A DNA stretch of 64,000 nt from Kalaharituber pfeilii (lineage: Eukaryota > Ascomycota > Pezizomycetes > Pezizales > Pezizaceae): the NCBI GenBank assembly GCA_015179045.1, contig WHUZ01000144.1, forward strand, positions 29,676 through 93,675, given 5' to 3'. Position 1 is the first letter of the stretch; every line of letters begins with the position of its first letter. This document shows, one piece after another, positions 1 to 11,180 of the stretch. Below the pieces are notes generated by a model. That model was not told the DNA's origin. It saw nothing but the letters and a program-made list of their open reading frames with translations, and made no database searches. A program made the position numbers and the translations under genes.

Positions 1-3000
1 CACAACCTCAGGCCCATCATGCTTGACACTAGCAAGAAGGGAGATGAGGCTCCAATTCTTCCAGAGGATATTCAGGATTTAGGGTAAGTATTGACCTTGA
101 CAGTAAACGTCGGCCCCATTATGATGCTTGTAGGCAATGGCCATGAGCACCTTTGCTCCCCTAGAGGCGGCCTCCATGCAAAAAACTCGATGTCGCTAAT
201 ATTGCTATAGGCACCTTTGGAAACTCCTTGGTGAACCCGAACCGCAAAAGGCCAAACTCCAGCGCTTCGCCATCGAGTATTACATGACACCGGAGGCCGA
301 AGAGGATGACCGCAGAATTTGGGGGTATCTTGAGCTCGGGCATGGACTGATGATGGATGTTCAACGTCCAATTGTACGTACTGGTAACATCCAACCTCAT
401 CTCTAGGTCAATATATAACTTGCCATCTTGACCCATAGCTGACATGCATGCCCTTAAAACTATCTGAATGTATCAGGCTCGCTACAGGAGAGGTCTTCGT
501 GGCGATTGGCAGGACATTTCTGACTGCGTCACGCAAAAAGCTGACATTGACAGTCTCAATACCCCAATCACATTCACCAAGCATAGAACCCCCACATCTG
601 TCTTTAGCTTTACTGTCACGATAACGCATTTCGGTACAGATCAGGCCATGCTCAAAGGAACCGTGTTGGATGACGACGGAAAAATTATGCAATACCTGGA
701 TGGTTCCGCCCAGGGTGCAGCCATTGAGACCACCATTGACCAGCATACCGCTAAGATTGTGCCTCCAGCGGGGCTGAATCCCAATGCAACTCTACAAGGA
801 ATTCTGAGTATCAACCCTATGGGGTTTTATAGAATTACCGACAATCAAGGCAAATCTTCAGAAGTGTGGTGTGACCGTGCGCAGAGGAGAGGAGACGAGA
901 TCATGCATTTGGTTAGTTTTTAGCTAGTTATGCCTGTGGAGCCAAATGTGCTTAATGCACTCACGAAAATCACAGCCTAGGCTAACTAAAGTTGTTCACA
1001 TACCTAGATGATGCTACACGCAGTAAACCGGCACTCTCAAGAAGAACTTCTTCCGAATCTCCCTTCCTTGACTCCCTCCCAGCAAGAAATCTCCAAGCAG
1101 AACCCCGAGTTCCTCCGGCGCGGGGGCATCCATCTACTGGCTGAATCCCTCAAAAATACACCCGGCATGGAGTCCAGCATCGCCCGCAAGATTAAAGACA
1201 AATTCCAGTACTACATCAAGATGATGACTTCCTTAGAGCCTCCCGAAAAGGATGACCCTGTGACACTGTACGGCTGGGATCGAGAAAAGAATAAAGCGGA
1301 CTTGGAATTGCACAGAGAACAATATCATCGTGTGACCCTCTGGTGCTACGAGGCGGGGTATAAGGAAATGTGCCCCGAGTGGAGTAACTACCTTTCCGAA
1401 CCAGTGTACTGGTACCAGATGCTTGCTGTCTACCTCATTTCTCCTGGCCATATGGAGACCTGGCTTAATACCCTCAATTTAAAAGCTGATGAAAAGTCTC
1501 AATCCGGCCCCGCACAAAAGATCTTCCAATGGAGCAGCAAGTTAACGTTGCTAAAGAACGCTGCACAGGCGCAAGGCAAAGATACAAAGAACCTGAACGT
1601 GGAGGAGCTGGTCAACTATTTCAATGTGAAGGCGGTGGAGCACGTCATAATGAGCCAGAAAATTGACAATGAGTGGCTTAAACATCTGCAAGAGGTAAGC
1701 AATACTATTAATTTCCATTTGGCGATTACTTCGATAAGTCGCTTAAGAGAGGCTGATATCAAGTCGCATTTGGGAACAAAATAGACCTGGAAGAACTGGA
1801 AAGACTCCGACGCCTTCAAAAACTTGAATGAAAAGGCAAAAACGGAAGCCCAACAGCTTCAGGCTACGCTACTGTCGGAACTTACCTCCATCGCCCAAAT
1901 CGCACTTAATCCGGAGAACCGCCTCTTGGACCAATTCCATGCCTGGCGCAAAGGGAAACTGCCTCCAGGCACTAATTACCAGCATATTTCCGCTGCTGAA
2001 CTGATCAATTACCTGGAAGATCATAACCTTGACAAGTTAGGCCTGGAAAGATTGTTCGGAGAGCCAGAAAAAGTGGAAAAGAAGGGTTGGTTCCAGAAAC
2101 TTAAAGCAAAAGGGAAGAAGGGAGTCTCAATCATCCTCAAGGGAATTTTTTATCTTGGATCAATAGTTGCATTCATATATTCTGCTGCCACGGGTAGTTT
2201 GGCTAAGCTGGACCCTGCTGCAATAGTGCAATCGGTGGCGGGGGTGCTCTCCGTGGTTATTGAAGGCGCAGGGAGGCTGGCGCGGTGGGCGATTCCAAAG
2301 TTGTTATCAATGGAGACGAGGTTTGTGAGGCCATTGATGGGCTGGCTTCTGAATTTCTCCACCAAAGCAAAAACATTTGCAGGGAGGTAGGTCCTGCCAA
2401 TCGTTAGCCACCAAATGAATTTGAGCATCCGGTATACCTATATTCAACTGTGGACATCAACTGAATCTATGAATACTTTAGGGTCGTTCGAGCGGTTGCT
2501 GGAAACCTCACAAATCTTGTACGAGCAGTTTGTAAGATCCCACTTAACATACCTTACTCCTCGAGATTTGATCCTAGCTGTACACATTTCCATTTAAATA
2601 TAGAAGTACTAACATCAGGTCTACTTTCCTTGTCTCCGGCAACAGCATTCGTTGGTTGCATCGCCGGCATCGTAATGTCTTACCAAGAAATGCAGCGGAC
2701 TGCTAACGACCCCGAGAGCAAAACCGAACACACCTTGGCTACTATACAATTTTGGTTAGGTGTCGTGGAAGGCGTAGCATTGACGGGTGTGTTACTCCTT
2801 GAGATGGCAGGGTATGCCGGTACAATGGCAACGATGGTTTGCGGAATGTTGGCAAGTGGTAAGTCCAGCCCGCTATCCTGAAAACTACTGGTTATCTATA
2901 AATTTAAGATTCGTGGCTAAGCATATGAGTATCAACTTTATAGCTGTTGGAGTTATTGCGATTGTGGTTGTTCTTATCTGGATATTTGCGTTCCCCCCAG

Positions 3001-3065
3001 ATCCATTCAAGTATGTCAAGGGTTTTTTAAACGGTGAGGGAAAGGAAATGGGGGCATATGATTGA
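1..3065 (+). CDS. Multi-exon gene, 5' end outside window, unknown function, hydrophobic C-terminus
   Basis: I do not recognise the family. Eight coding exons join in frame: 1-83, 211-373, 477-911, 1008-1694, 1785-2386, 2482-2531, 2619-2858 and 2944-3065. All seven introns are GT-AG and 83-127 bases long. They give about 793 residues before a TGA at 3063. The visible protein starts with a soluble part rich in charged residues, passes through a lysine-rich stretch near 2080-2130, and ends with several hydrophobic segments (about 2137-2190, 2630-2690, 2755-2840 and 2950-2995). The last of these is a strong single-span candidate close to the C-terminus. This suggests a membrane-associated protein. 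No catalytic motif is visible. The small exon 2482-2531 and the acceptor at 2943 were chosen because they keep the frame open. It is probably an active gene: no stops or frameshifts are needed. Confidence 0.7.
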
Positions 3066-3639
3066 TAATTTTGCGCCACAACAGACTGTGGTGATAATCC
3101 CACACCGTGGCTTTCCATAGTACGCAGTTTGTTAGCTGTTAAAGTGAAGGTCTTCGATTTTTTCTTTTTCCTTTTCTTATCATTGTTCACGTGTTGCCTA
3201 CTATAAGGTTTTTGACCGCGCATATGTATTCAGGTAACAAAGTATGAACCTTCAATGGTGCAAATGAATTCTTATAAATCGCTGTGTCCCTATTCTAAAC
3301 AAAGTCCATGGCCCACCAACATACGTAGCCACAAGTGACTATAAGAATATACAGTATATATGTTCTAGCCTTGCAACGACCATTTCTTATTCACGAACTG
3401 AGAAACCTGTTACCTGTTCGTTGTTAGACTAAGTCCTGAGCGGGCTTACCTATGCCAACAACACCCATGGCTCTTATTCGCCCACTTCTGCCTGCCTACC
3501 TGACCGTCATTGGCGAAGTACTATATTAGTTATGTCTCTGACAACCTCTAATTGAGTGGTCAACTAGCTATGAATCTTAATCTGGTTATTGAAATTTGAC
3601 TACAGTTAGTGTGTGAAAGCACAGTAGTTCAGCACCGGC
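3066..3639. other. Intergenic, no gene seen
   Basis: This is 3' flank of the preceding gene. At about 3362-3420 it contains a sequence beginning GTTCTAGCCT that resembles the terminal repeats of the element at 30,459-32,562, so a degraded end of that family may lie here. Nothing else is recognised. Confidence 0.4.
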
Positions 3640-3899
3640 AGAGGGGGGGTGGAGATGAACTGGAGCTATTGGCAGAGACTGATGAAATAGGTGGACAGAT
3701 GACAGGACAGAAGGGACTCCATGAGGTGGACTGGGGAGTTTAGCTTCTGCGTCAGATTATTTTCCGTTTGATTTTTGTCTCGATAGATCCCATTCTTGAC
3801 ATGAGTTGATTGTACCTCCTTTTTGTACTTTAATTTGCACATAGACTCCCTGGGGGATGATGTATAGGAGTAATAATATATATTAAAAAAAAAAAAAAA
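3640..3899 (+). repeat. Degenerate LINE 3' end, copy 1
   Basis: The segment around 3690-3745 (GATGACAGGACAG, then GGACTCCATGAGG, then GGGGAGTTTAGCTTC) matches a segment around 11,020-11,070 with a few changes. Both run into a weak version of tail A. Here that is an AGTAAT-like sequence followed by 17 A. It appears to be the decayed 3' untranslated end of a LINE related to the tail A family. No coding sequence survives. Confidence 0.5.
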
Positions 3900-3903
3900 A
3901 ATA

Positions 3904-4048
3904 CAGTCGAACCTTCTCATATTGGATCCTGTCATATTGGATAACCTGTCTTATTGGATCAACTTTGCCGGCTCGCGCCAGTGGGGATTATTGGATATTT
4001 TGTCTTATTGGATAAACCCCGCCGGTCCCATTATGACAGGTTCGACGG
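3904..4048. mobile_element. Short pogo/Tigger-like MITE (145 bp)
   Basis: The ends are inverted: CAGTCGAACC on the left and GGTTCGACGG on the right, each flanked by TA. The interior carries about five diverged copies of a TATTGGAT-containing motif, a common subterminal pattern for such elements. It has no coding capacity. It lies directly after the poly(A) of the LINE remnant. The superfamily assignment rests on the TA duplication and terminal sequence only. Confidence 0.65.
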
Positions 4049-4783
4049 TAAAAAGATAAAAAAAAAAAAAATACTTCAGCACCTAATTCTAATCCCCTTT
4101 TCAGTGCCATGTTTTAGTCTTGCTGATAAAGAGTAAAAGAAAAAATTATGCTATCATATTTCTTTCTGATGACCACTTATGCATGCACGTGAATGGATGC
4201 CTACTTGTCTCATGTACTCAGTACTTTCAGGTGCTTGGTGCACAGCCGCAACCCCCGCTGGAGGCTCAACCCCCGTATCCCCGTTTTTTTAATACATATC
4301 GCTCCCCCATTACACCTCTCAGGGCAATATAAAAGGACACGAAAACCTAAAATACCAGAACTGTCTACCCTTGACCACGTACTTTAAGGAATATTTCCCG
4401 CCGCGTCATGGTGTTTTTATTCCCTCTAGGCCCCTTGGCCACCTCCGCCTCCATAGCTCGCACCTTCATCGACCCATTATATTACAATGAATCCAACAGG
4501 CCGTGATCAGCATTGTCCGGACTAAAACCGCCTGGACCAGCCTGGACTGGCCTGGTTGGCCTGATCCACATGAATCAGGCCAACCAGGCCGGTCCAGGCC
4601 ATTCAGGCAGGTTCAAGCCAATTAAATGAATCACTCCACAGCTATCCAAGTGAATTGAGGCCAGCGTTTACTAGATTGTTTGAGTATTTAAATGAGTAGA
4701 ATCTCCCGTATATCTAGAATTTTAAACAGCAGCGGTCTACGACTTTCGTCAAGTATGTATCACACTTTATATTCAAGTATATA

Positions 4784-5466
4784 CAGTCTACCCTTGCTAT
4801 AACGAAAACCAAAAATCTGGCACTTTTTTTTCGTTATAGCAAGGTTTCGTTATAGAATATTGTGGCAAAATAGTCATGTCCTTGGCAGCTGAATTTAGAA
4901 ACTCGAGTACCTAAGGAATTTATGGCAACAGATTTTAACTCTGTGATTTTCCTCCTTATGGAAATAACCGGAGAAGGAAAAAATCGAGAGTACAGTATTG
5001 AATAGGTACTATGTAGATGCAAAAATCAATCATGTTGTTGAAGCAAATTACCTACAAAGCCGAACCTCAGGTTAGAAAAGCAGCAACTATGCAAAAAGAA
5101 GACTGGAGCTGCAAAAACAAAAAGAAACCCTACACGCAGTTCGAAAGCATTTCACAATGAATCCGGTACAATCCAAGCACATCCTTTTTTGTAGAATTGG
5201 GCCAAAACTAACTAGAGAGTTTCTAGTTGTGCAATTGGGTGGTTCTTGATTAGTCATGCATTCCACTAGCCATTTTTCGTTATAGCAAGAAATTATTTGT
5301 ATGTAGACAGAAATAACTTTCACTCTATCTAATTTTCGTTTCGTTATTTGGTGGATTTTCGTTATAGCAGGAGGTGTTTGAGTGTGAACGGAATAATGGC
5401 TCCGTTCAATTTTCGATATAGCAAGGTTTTCGCTATAGCGAGTTTCGTTATAGCAAGGGTAGACTG
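4784..5466. mobile_element. TA-flanked MITE (683 bp), mariner/pogo-like
   Basis: The terminal inverted repeats are about 26 bases long: CAGTCTACCCTTGCTATAAC at the left, with its complement ending at 5466. Each is followed by TTCG(T/C)TATAG-type subterminal repeats. The same TTCGTTATAGCAAG motif recurs near 4830, 4846, 5277, 5357, 5413 and 5443 in both orientations. TA flanks both ends (4782-4783 and 5467-5468). No transposase is recognisable in the two short open frames inside. It inserted into the larger GGCCTG-rich element. Confidence 0.75.
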
Positions 5467-5500
5467 TATACTAAGAAATATTTTAGAGATGATGGACCTT

Positions 5501-5566
5501 TTTTTTTTTTTTTTTTTTAATATATATATCATTACTCGCATTCCGCCCTGGGAGCTATGGCGAGAT
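5501..5566 (-). mobile_element. Tail-only LINE insertion, tail A (66 bp)
   Basis: On the minus strand this reads as the tail A hairpin region followed by poly(A), seen here as 18 T. The 12-base sequence ATGATGGACCTT flanks it perfectly at 5489-5500 and 5567-5578. No other LINE sequence is present, so it is an extremely 5'-truncated insertion. Confidence 0.75.
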
Positions 5567-6938
5567 ATGATGGACCTTACAGATAATACAACAGACGGGA
5601 CTCAATTCTTTGATGATGATACCTAATACGCAACTGTCGATTACTAATAGTGGAAATATCCAGGACTATTAAAATCTAATTCACCTGGGTTAAATTCTAA
5701 AATCGCTTGAATTTACGTAAATGGCCTGGACTGGCCCTCATGGCCTGTTGGATTCATTGATAAACTATATAATTCCGTAAACCAGGACATACCCCAGGCG
5801 CCGATTACCAAGAGCAACGAAATAGCTCCTGCTCAGTTAATACCGTCACGAACGTATATCCAGAATTCCAGGTCGTCATTCACTTTTACTACTTCGCTTA
5901 CTTCCACAAATGGATCCCTTCACCATTTCGACCGGGGTTGCTGGCTTCCTCTCGTTAGCGCTTGAGCTTGTTAAGATCCTAACGAACTTTACAAGCCAGG
6001 CCAAGTCTGCCCCGAAGGTTGCTCATGCACTACTAACAGAGATTAATACACTAAGTCAGATCCTCAATCAGCTAATCTCATTTTTGAGGAAGGAGGATGT
6101 CAATGGGAATTTTCACGAGATTTCTGCAATTTGTGTCGTAATTGCGATCTGTAAGAGCAACATTGAACGTCTTCACCCAATCTTAGTTAAGTTTCAGGTG
6201 TCCGGAGGTCTCAGTGACTGCCTGAAATGGCCTTTAAAGAAGCAAGATTGCGTGGAGGTAACGCAAACATTGCATCGCTGCACTCAAACTATCGCATTTT
6301 CGCTAAGCATTGGGAATTGGTATTTTTTTCCACGACCCTCCACATTTTCATATCTATATGAATTACTAACTCGTGATAGTGAATTACTTTCCAAGACGTC
6401 GCGTGAAGTCATGACGGTCTTATCACAGCAGAAGCAGCAACTAGAGTCCATTACATCACTGTTTCCTGCTATTCCAGCTGAAATGTCCCAAATGAGCGCT
6501 ACACTTGGTGAGGCCTTGAACTTCGTTTCGACACTCGATGGCTCTCGACATGAATCAAATAAAGCTTGGTGTACAGAGCTTGCAACAGAACATGGACGGT
6601 ATGCTTAAATTTACGTTCTTCTGAGCCATATATATACTGACATAAGTACTGCTTCCTTAGTTGAGAATATCGAAAAACTCCTGTCATGGTTGTCACCACT
6701 CGAGCCGCAGAAAAGACATCAAGATATCAAATCTAGCCGCCTTGAAAACACAGGCACTTGGATCCTTGAGACTCCCCAATTTCAATCTTGGCGGGTCAGT
6801 GATGTTCAAAAGCCAAATGAATGGATTCTAGGTTGCGATGGGATGCCTGGAGCTGGGAAAACCGTCATTGCGTATGTCTATCTTTTTTTTTTTTAACACC
6901 TAACTCCGCTTATCGCTATTGTAAATCTGAAAGTTATT

Positions 6939-7017
6939 ATTATTATTATTATTATTATTATTTTTTTTTTTTTTTTTTATGTCATTAATCGCATGCCGCC
7001 CTATGGGCTATGGCGAT
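6939..7017 (-). mobile_element. LINE tail A inside an NLR intron
   Basis: Within the intron 6872-7121 a run of about 18 T is followed by the complement of tail A (ATTAATCGCATGCCGCCC, then GGGCTATGGCG). AAGTTATT occurs on both sides (6931-6938 and 7018-7025) and may be the target duplication. The adjacent (TTA)n and (TA)n runs blur the exact left edge. A second poly(T) with TTATCGCT at 6884-6917 may be another, different tail. Confidence 0.55.
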
Positions 7018-8937
7018 AAGTTATTGATATATATATATATATATATATATAAAAAGATAAGTTATTATTATGGTATTTCTGCACACACATGGCAACTCAG
7101 GCTAATTGATGTGACTTGAAGGTCTGTTGTTATTGAGAATTTATCTCTTACTGCTAAGCAACTAAAAACAGCTATTGCCTACCTCTACTGTGACTATCGA
7201 GATCAGAAGGAGCAAACTGCTGTGGATCTTGTAGGCAGCTTCATGAAGCAATTGATGCTGAAATTCATATCTTCCTCTCAACCCTTACCCGACATCGTCG
7301 TCAAGAAGTTTGAATCTGCTACAAAAGAAAGAAAAAGGTTAGAACTTGTGGATGCTATAGTTATGCTGAAAGATCTTTTACCAGAATTTGACGTCACTTT
7401 TATCTGTGTTGACGCAATTGATGAGTTGGAGGACCATACAAGGATAGACTTGCTTGCATTATTCAATGATATTTTTCAAATACAGTGCTCTAACTCTACA
7501 GCTAAACCTGGTTTCGGCATGGTACGGCTCTTCTTCACCGGCCGCCCACATGTTAAGGACGAGGTCTGTCGAGGCCTTGGGAGGCAAGTGCAATGGCTAG
7601 AGATTGTAGCGAAGGAAGATGATATCCGAAAATCTCTTATGCACAAGATTGATCGCGATCCGTCAGATGCCATGAATAGCAATCTGAAGGGGGAAGTATT
7701 AGATGTGTTACCAAAGAGATCGCAGGGAATGTATGTTTTCAATATTATGTAAATTGCGTCTGTATTAACTCTTTTGCTATCAGGTTTATGATATCTTCCA
7801 GACAGCTGCATCTAAGATTCCGTTTTGTGGTATGCATGCGGTCGCATACTTCGGAAATGAGGATATTCTGCGAGCGTTAGTACAAACTTCAAACCTGGAT
7901 TTAAGCGCCGAATGCGACTACGGTTACTCTCCACTATCATATGCTGCTATGCACGGTAATGACGCCGTAGTGCGCATGCTCCTTGAGCGAGCTGATGTCG
8001 ACAAAAATCCACGGAATACCCTGAGTGGCCAGACTCCCCTTTCACAGGCCGCTGAGAGAGGCCATGAGGATGTGGTCCGTACGCTGCTTGAGCGAGCTGA
8101 TGTTAATGTAAACGCAAAAGATACCCTTGGCCAGACTCCGCTTTCACATGCCGCTGAGGGAGGGCATGAGGGCGTAGTACGCTTGCTTCTCGAGCGAACG
8201 GATGTCGACGTGAACACACGGAATGGCATGTGTGGCCAGACTCCACTTTCACACGTCGTTGGGCGAGGCCGTGAGGGTGTAGTACGCCTGTTCCTTGAGC
8301 GTTCTGATGTGGACATTAACAAACGGGATGCCATGAGTGGTCATGCTCCGCTCTCACTAGGGTCCGCAAGAGGCAATCGGGATATTGTGCGCTTAATCCT
8401 CAAGCGAGCTGATGTCGAAGTCAACAAACAGGATGCTATCACTGGTCAGACCCCTCTTTCACACGCGGCTGCACGAGGTCATCGAGATGTCGTGCCTTTG
8501 CTTCTTAATCGAGCTGACATCAACGTAAATGCATGCGATACATGTGGCCAGACTCCACTTTCATACGCCGCTGAAGCGGGCCATGCGGATATCCTGTGTT
8601 TGCTTCTTGAGAGAGCTGATATTGATGTAGACAAAAGGTATAATGATGGTAAAACTGCGCTTTTATACACCGCTGTGGAAGGCAATGAGATAGTGGTGCG
8701 CTTCCTCCTTGAGCGAGCCAATGCCGGTGTCAACGCACAGGATACCAATGGCAGGACTCCACTTTCATTAGCCGCTGCGGAAGGGCGTGAGGCTGTAGTA
8801 GCCTTCCTCCTTAACCGATCTGATGTCGACGTAAATACAAGAGACCGGTGGAACAACACGCCAATTTCATTAGCCGCCAAGGAAGGCCATGAGGTCGTTG
8901 TACGCATGCTCCTTGAGCGAGCCAATATCGATCCAAA

Positions 8938-9869
8938 AAGGGTGGTGAATGCAGTGGCGAGGAGAAAGAGGAAAGGGGGGAATGCGAAACTGATGTGGGT
9001 CAAGGCCCACATCGGGATCACAGGGAATGAGAAGGCAGATGAGCAGGCAAAGAAGGGGACGACGAAGAAGGGGAAAGAAGTGGCCTCCGGAAGTGGGGTG
9101 CGCCAGAGAATTAAGGCATGGAGGAAGGAGAGGAGAGAAGTAGAGGGATACGGGAAGGGAAGGGTCATGGAGTGGAATAGGATAGCAGTACCCAATTCCA
9201 CTGCCTTGCGCCTAGAGAGAGGGAGTTGTGCGGTGTGGTTGAAGAGGATAGGGGCGGCTGAGTCGGATAAGTGCAGGTGCGGGGAGGTGCAAACCGGGGA
9301 GCACCTCGCTTTCCGGTGCAGTCACCAAAAGAATCGTCCAGAAGACTTTAGGATATGGAGAAGAACTGGAAAAGAACAGCGGTGAACGGGGAGGAGTGGG
9401 ATGAGTTGGAAAGGTTCTCTTCCGGGATCAGGTTTTAGAAGCGATTTTGCGATTTTCCTGATTTCCCGACCCGGGAGGGAATTCGCGCGGGGGGAGGGGG
9501 GTTAGTCAGAGTACGAGACTAGGGGGGGGGGGGGGGGGGGACGTAATGTAGTAACGAATTTTCTTTGAGCCCGTGGGGGAGTTTAGACTGGGGAGCACCT
9601 AGCTTTCTAGTGCGAAGGAGTTGAGAGAATAGGGAGACATGGAAAAGAACTGGAAGCGGACGGCGGAGAATGGGGATGAGTTGGAGAGGTTCTTTTCTGG
9701 AATCAAGCTATAGCGGCGGGGGGCGGGGGGGCGGAGAGGGGAGGTTACGCCATGTAGATAGAAACTTTCGTTTAGCCTGTCTCCGAGCTATGATATGAGG
9801 GCTTGCCCAGGGACCCTGCCATGGCTTAGCGCTGCAGCGGGGTAACGGGGTAAAAAAAAAAAAAAAAAA
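8938..9869 (+). mobile_element. 5'-truncated LINE (tail C) inserted in the ankyrin array
   Basis: A perfect 14-base target duplication, AATATCGATCCAAA, flanks the insert at 8924-8937 and 9870-9883. The insert begins inside an RNase H domain (residues VKAHIGITGNEKADE near 9000) and continues through a cysteine-rich segment (CRCGEVQTGEHLAFRC). It ends with tail C (CCCTGCCATGG, then GGGGTAACGGGG) and poly(A). Part of its 3' region is duplicated: 9293-9440 resembles 9586-9720. A run of 18 G sits at about 9523-9540. It entered in frame, so the upstream ankyrin frame reads into RNase H. Confidence 0.85.
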
Positions 9870-10939
9870 AATATCGATCCAAACTTAAGGAATGCCAATG
9901 GGAAGACTCCTCTTTCACACGCTGTTGAGTGGGGCCACGAGGATGTCATGCGCTTGCTCCTTGAGCGAGAAGATGTCGACGTAAACACACAAGATGCCAC
10001 CAATGGACGAACTCCGATTTCATATGCCTCTGAGCGATGCCATCCAGGCATATTACGCTTGCTCCTAATGCGAGCAGACGTCGATATAAACCTAGGGGAT
10101 GCCGATGGGAAGAGTCCGCTTTCACACGCCGCCGAACTTGGCCATGATGCTATAGTCCGCCTGTTCTTTGAGCGAACTGATCTAGATGTAAACTCAAGGG
10201 ATGCCGATGGGCAGACTCCACTTTCACACGCTGCTAAAAGAGGCCATGATGCTATAGTACGCTTGTTCCTAATGCGAGCAGATGTCGATATAAACTTAAG
10301 GGATGCCAAAGGGAAGACTCCACTTTCACACGCTGCTAAATGGGGCCATGATGCTACAGTACGCTTGTTCCTAATGCGAGCAGACGTCGATATAAACTTA
10401 AGGGATGCCAGAGGGAAGACTCCGCCGGTACACGCCCCATGGTGGGGGCATAGTGATATAGTGCGCTCACTTCTTGAGCGTGCTGATATTGACGTTAATG
10501 CAAAGAGCAGATATGGCAATACTGCACTTTCATATGCTACTGGGCGATGCGATAAGGATATAGTGCAGTCACTTCGTCTGAGAGCTGATGTCAACGTAAA
10601 CGATAGCATTATGGTTGAAGACTGGAAACAGCTTCCACGTGACACTCTGGGAAGTGATTCGCAACCGCATGAAGATGACGAGGCTTTCATGCTCCCAAGG
10701 GTTGAGGAGCTTATCGAGGTCGACCTCACCATAAGGGATACCGATGGCAGGGCAGATGATGACGATAGCTAGAGTTTTGTTCCATATCGCCGACGGTCCT
10801 TGCCAGTTCGCAACCCGGTTAGGCGAATGGACTGATTTTCTGAGGACACTGATCCATTCGCGAATAGGCCGGCCTGCCCGGGAATATTGCCTCAGGATAA
10901 GGACCACGAGGTACCACTATGCGCCACTGGCCAGAACTA

Positions 10940-11180
10940 TAGAGTAGGAGATGAAACAGCCTCCGGGGAGGAAGGCAAACGAACCAGATCCTTTTGCAGT
11001 GCTGATAAAATCGGTGGAAAGATGACAGGACAGGACGGACTCCATGAGGCGACCGGGGAATTTAACTTCGAGTGGAATTATTTCCTTTCTCTTGCCTTAA
11101 AATGTTCCATTTTATTATCATTTTTTGTATTTAATCTCGTCATAGCCCCCGAGGCAGTATGCGAGTTATGATACTTTAAA
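10940..11180 (+). repeat. Degenerate LINE 3' end, copy 2
   Basis: The segment matches 3640-3830 over the GATGACAGGACAG / GGACTCCATGAGG block. It ends at 11,133-11,175 in a tail A-like sequence (CTCGTCATAGCCC, GCGAGTTATGATA) with no long poly(A). It is the second copy of the same decayed LINE tail region and starts directly after the NLR stop codon. Confidence 0.5.

Larger units (their letters stand above)
4485..5759. mobile_element. Non-autonomous hAT-like element with GGCCTG-rich ends
   Basis: The termini are an 18-base perfect inverted repeat, CAATGAATCCAACAGGCC, at 4485 and its complement ending at 5759. Inside the left end (4520-4620) are GGCCTG/CAGGCC repeats, including a palindrome around 4550-4585. 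The layout matches the hAT element at 55,739-57,653, whose ends are CARTGTT plus CCAAC plus GGCC repeats. A clean 8-base target duplication was not found here. The element has been filled by a TA-flanked MITE (4784-5466) and a LINE tail (5501-5566). No transposase is visible. Confidence 0.6.
5910..10770 (+). pseudogene. NLR-type STAND gene (fungal N-domain, NACHT, ankyrin repeats), broken
   Basis: Fungal NLRs of this type are signalling ATPases of self/non-self recognition and immunity. Start ATG 5910 begins an N-terminal domain typical of fungal STAND proteins. Proposed exons are 5910-6319, 6381-6598, 6661-6871 and 7122-7730. The intron at 6320 holds TACTAAC. The NACHT P-loop GMPGAGKT lies at about 6840-6863 and the Walker B-like FICVDAIDELE near 7398-7430. 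From about 7784 the frame carries 18 ankyrin repeats with the recurring TPLSHAA core. There are 11 before and 7 after a LINE inserted at 8938-9869; without it the frame runs on to a TAG at 10,770. Oddities: the exon at 6381-6598 needs a frame change near 6530; the join at 7730-7784 does not keep frame; and no winged-helix region is seen between NACHT and ankyrins. The LINE fuses an RNase H fragment to repeat 11 and ends the frame at 9385. It is probably non-functional. Confidence 0.8.
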
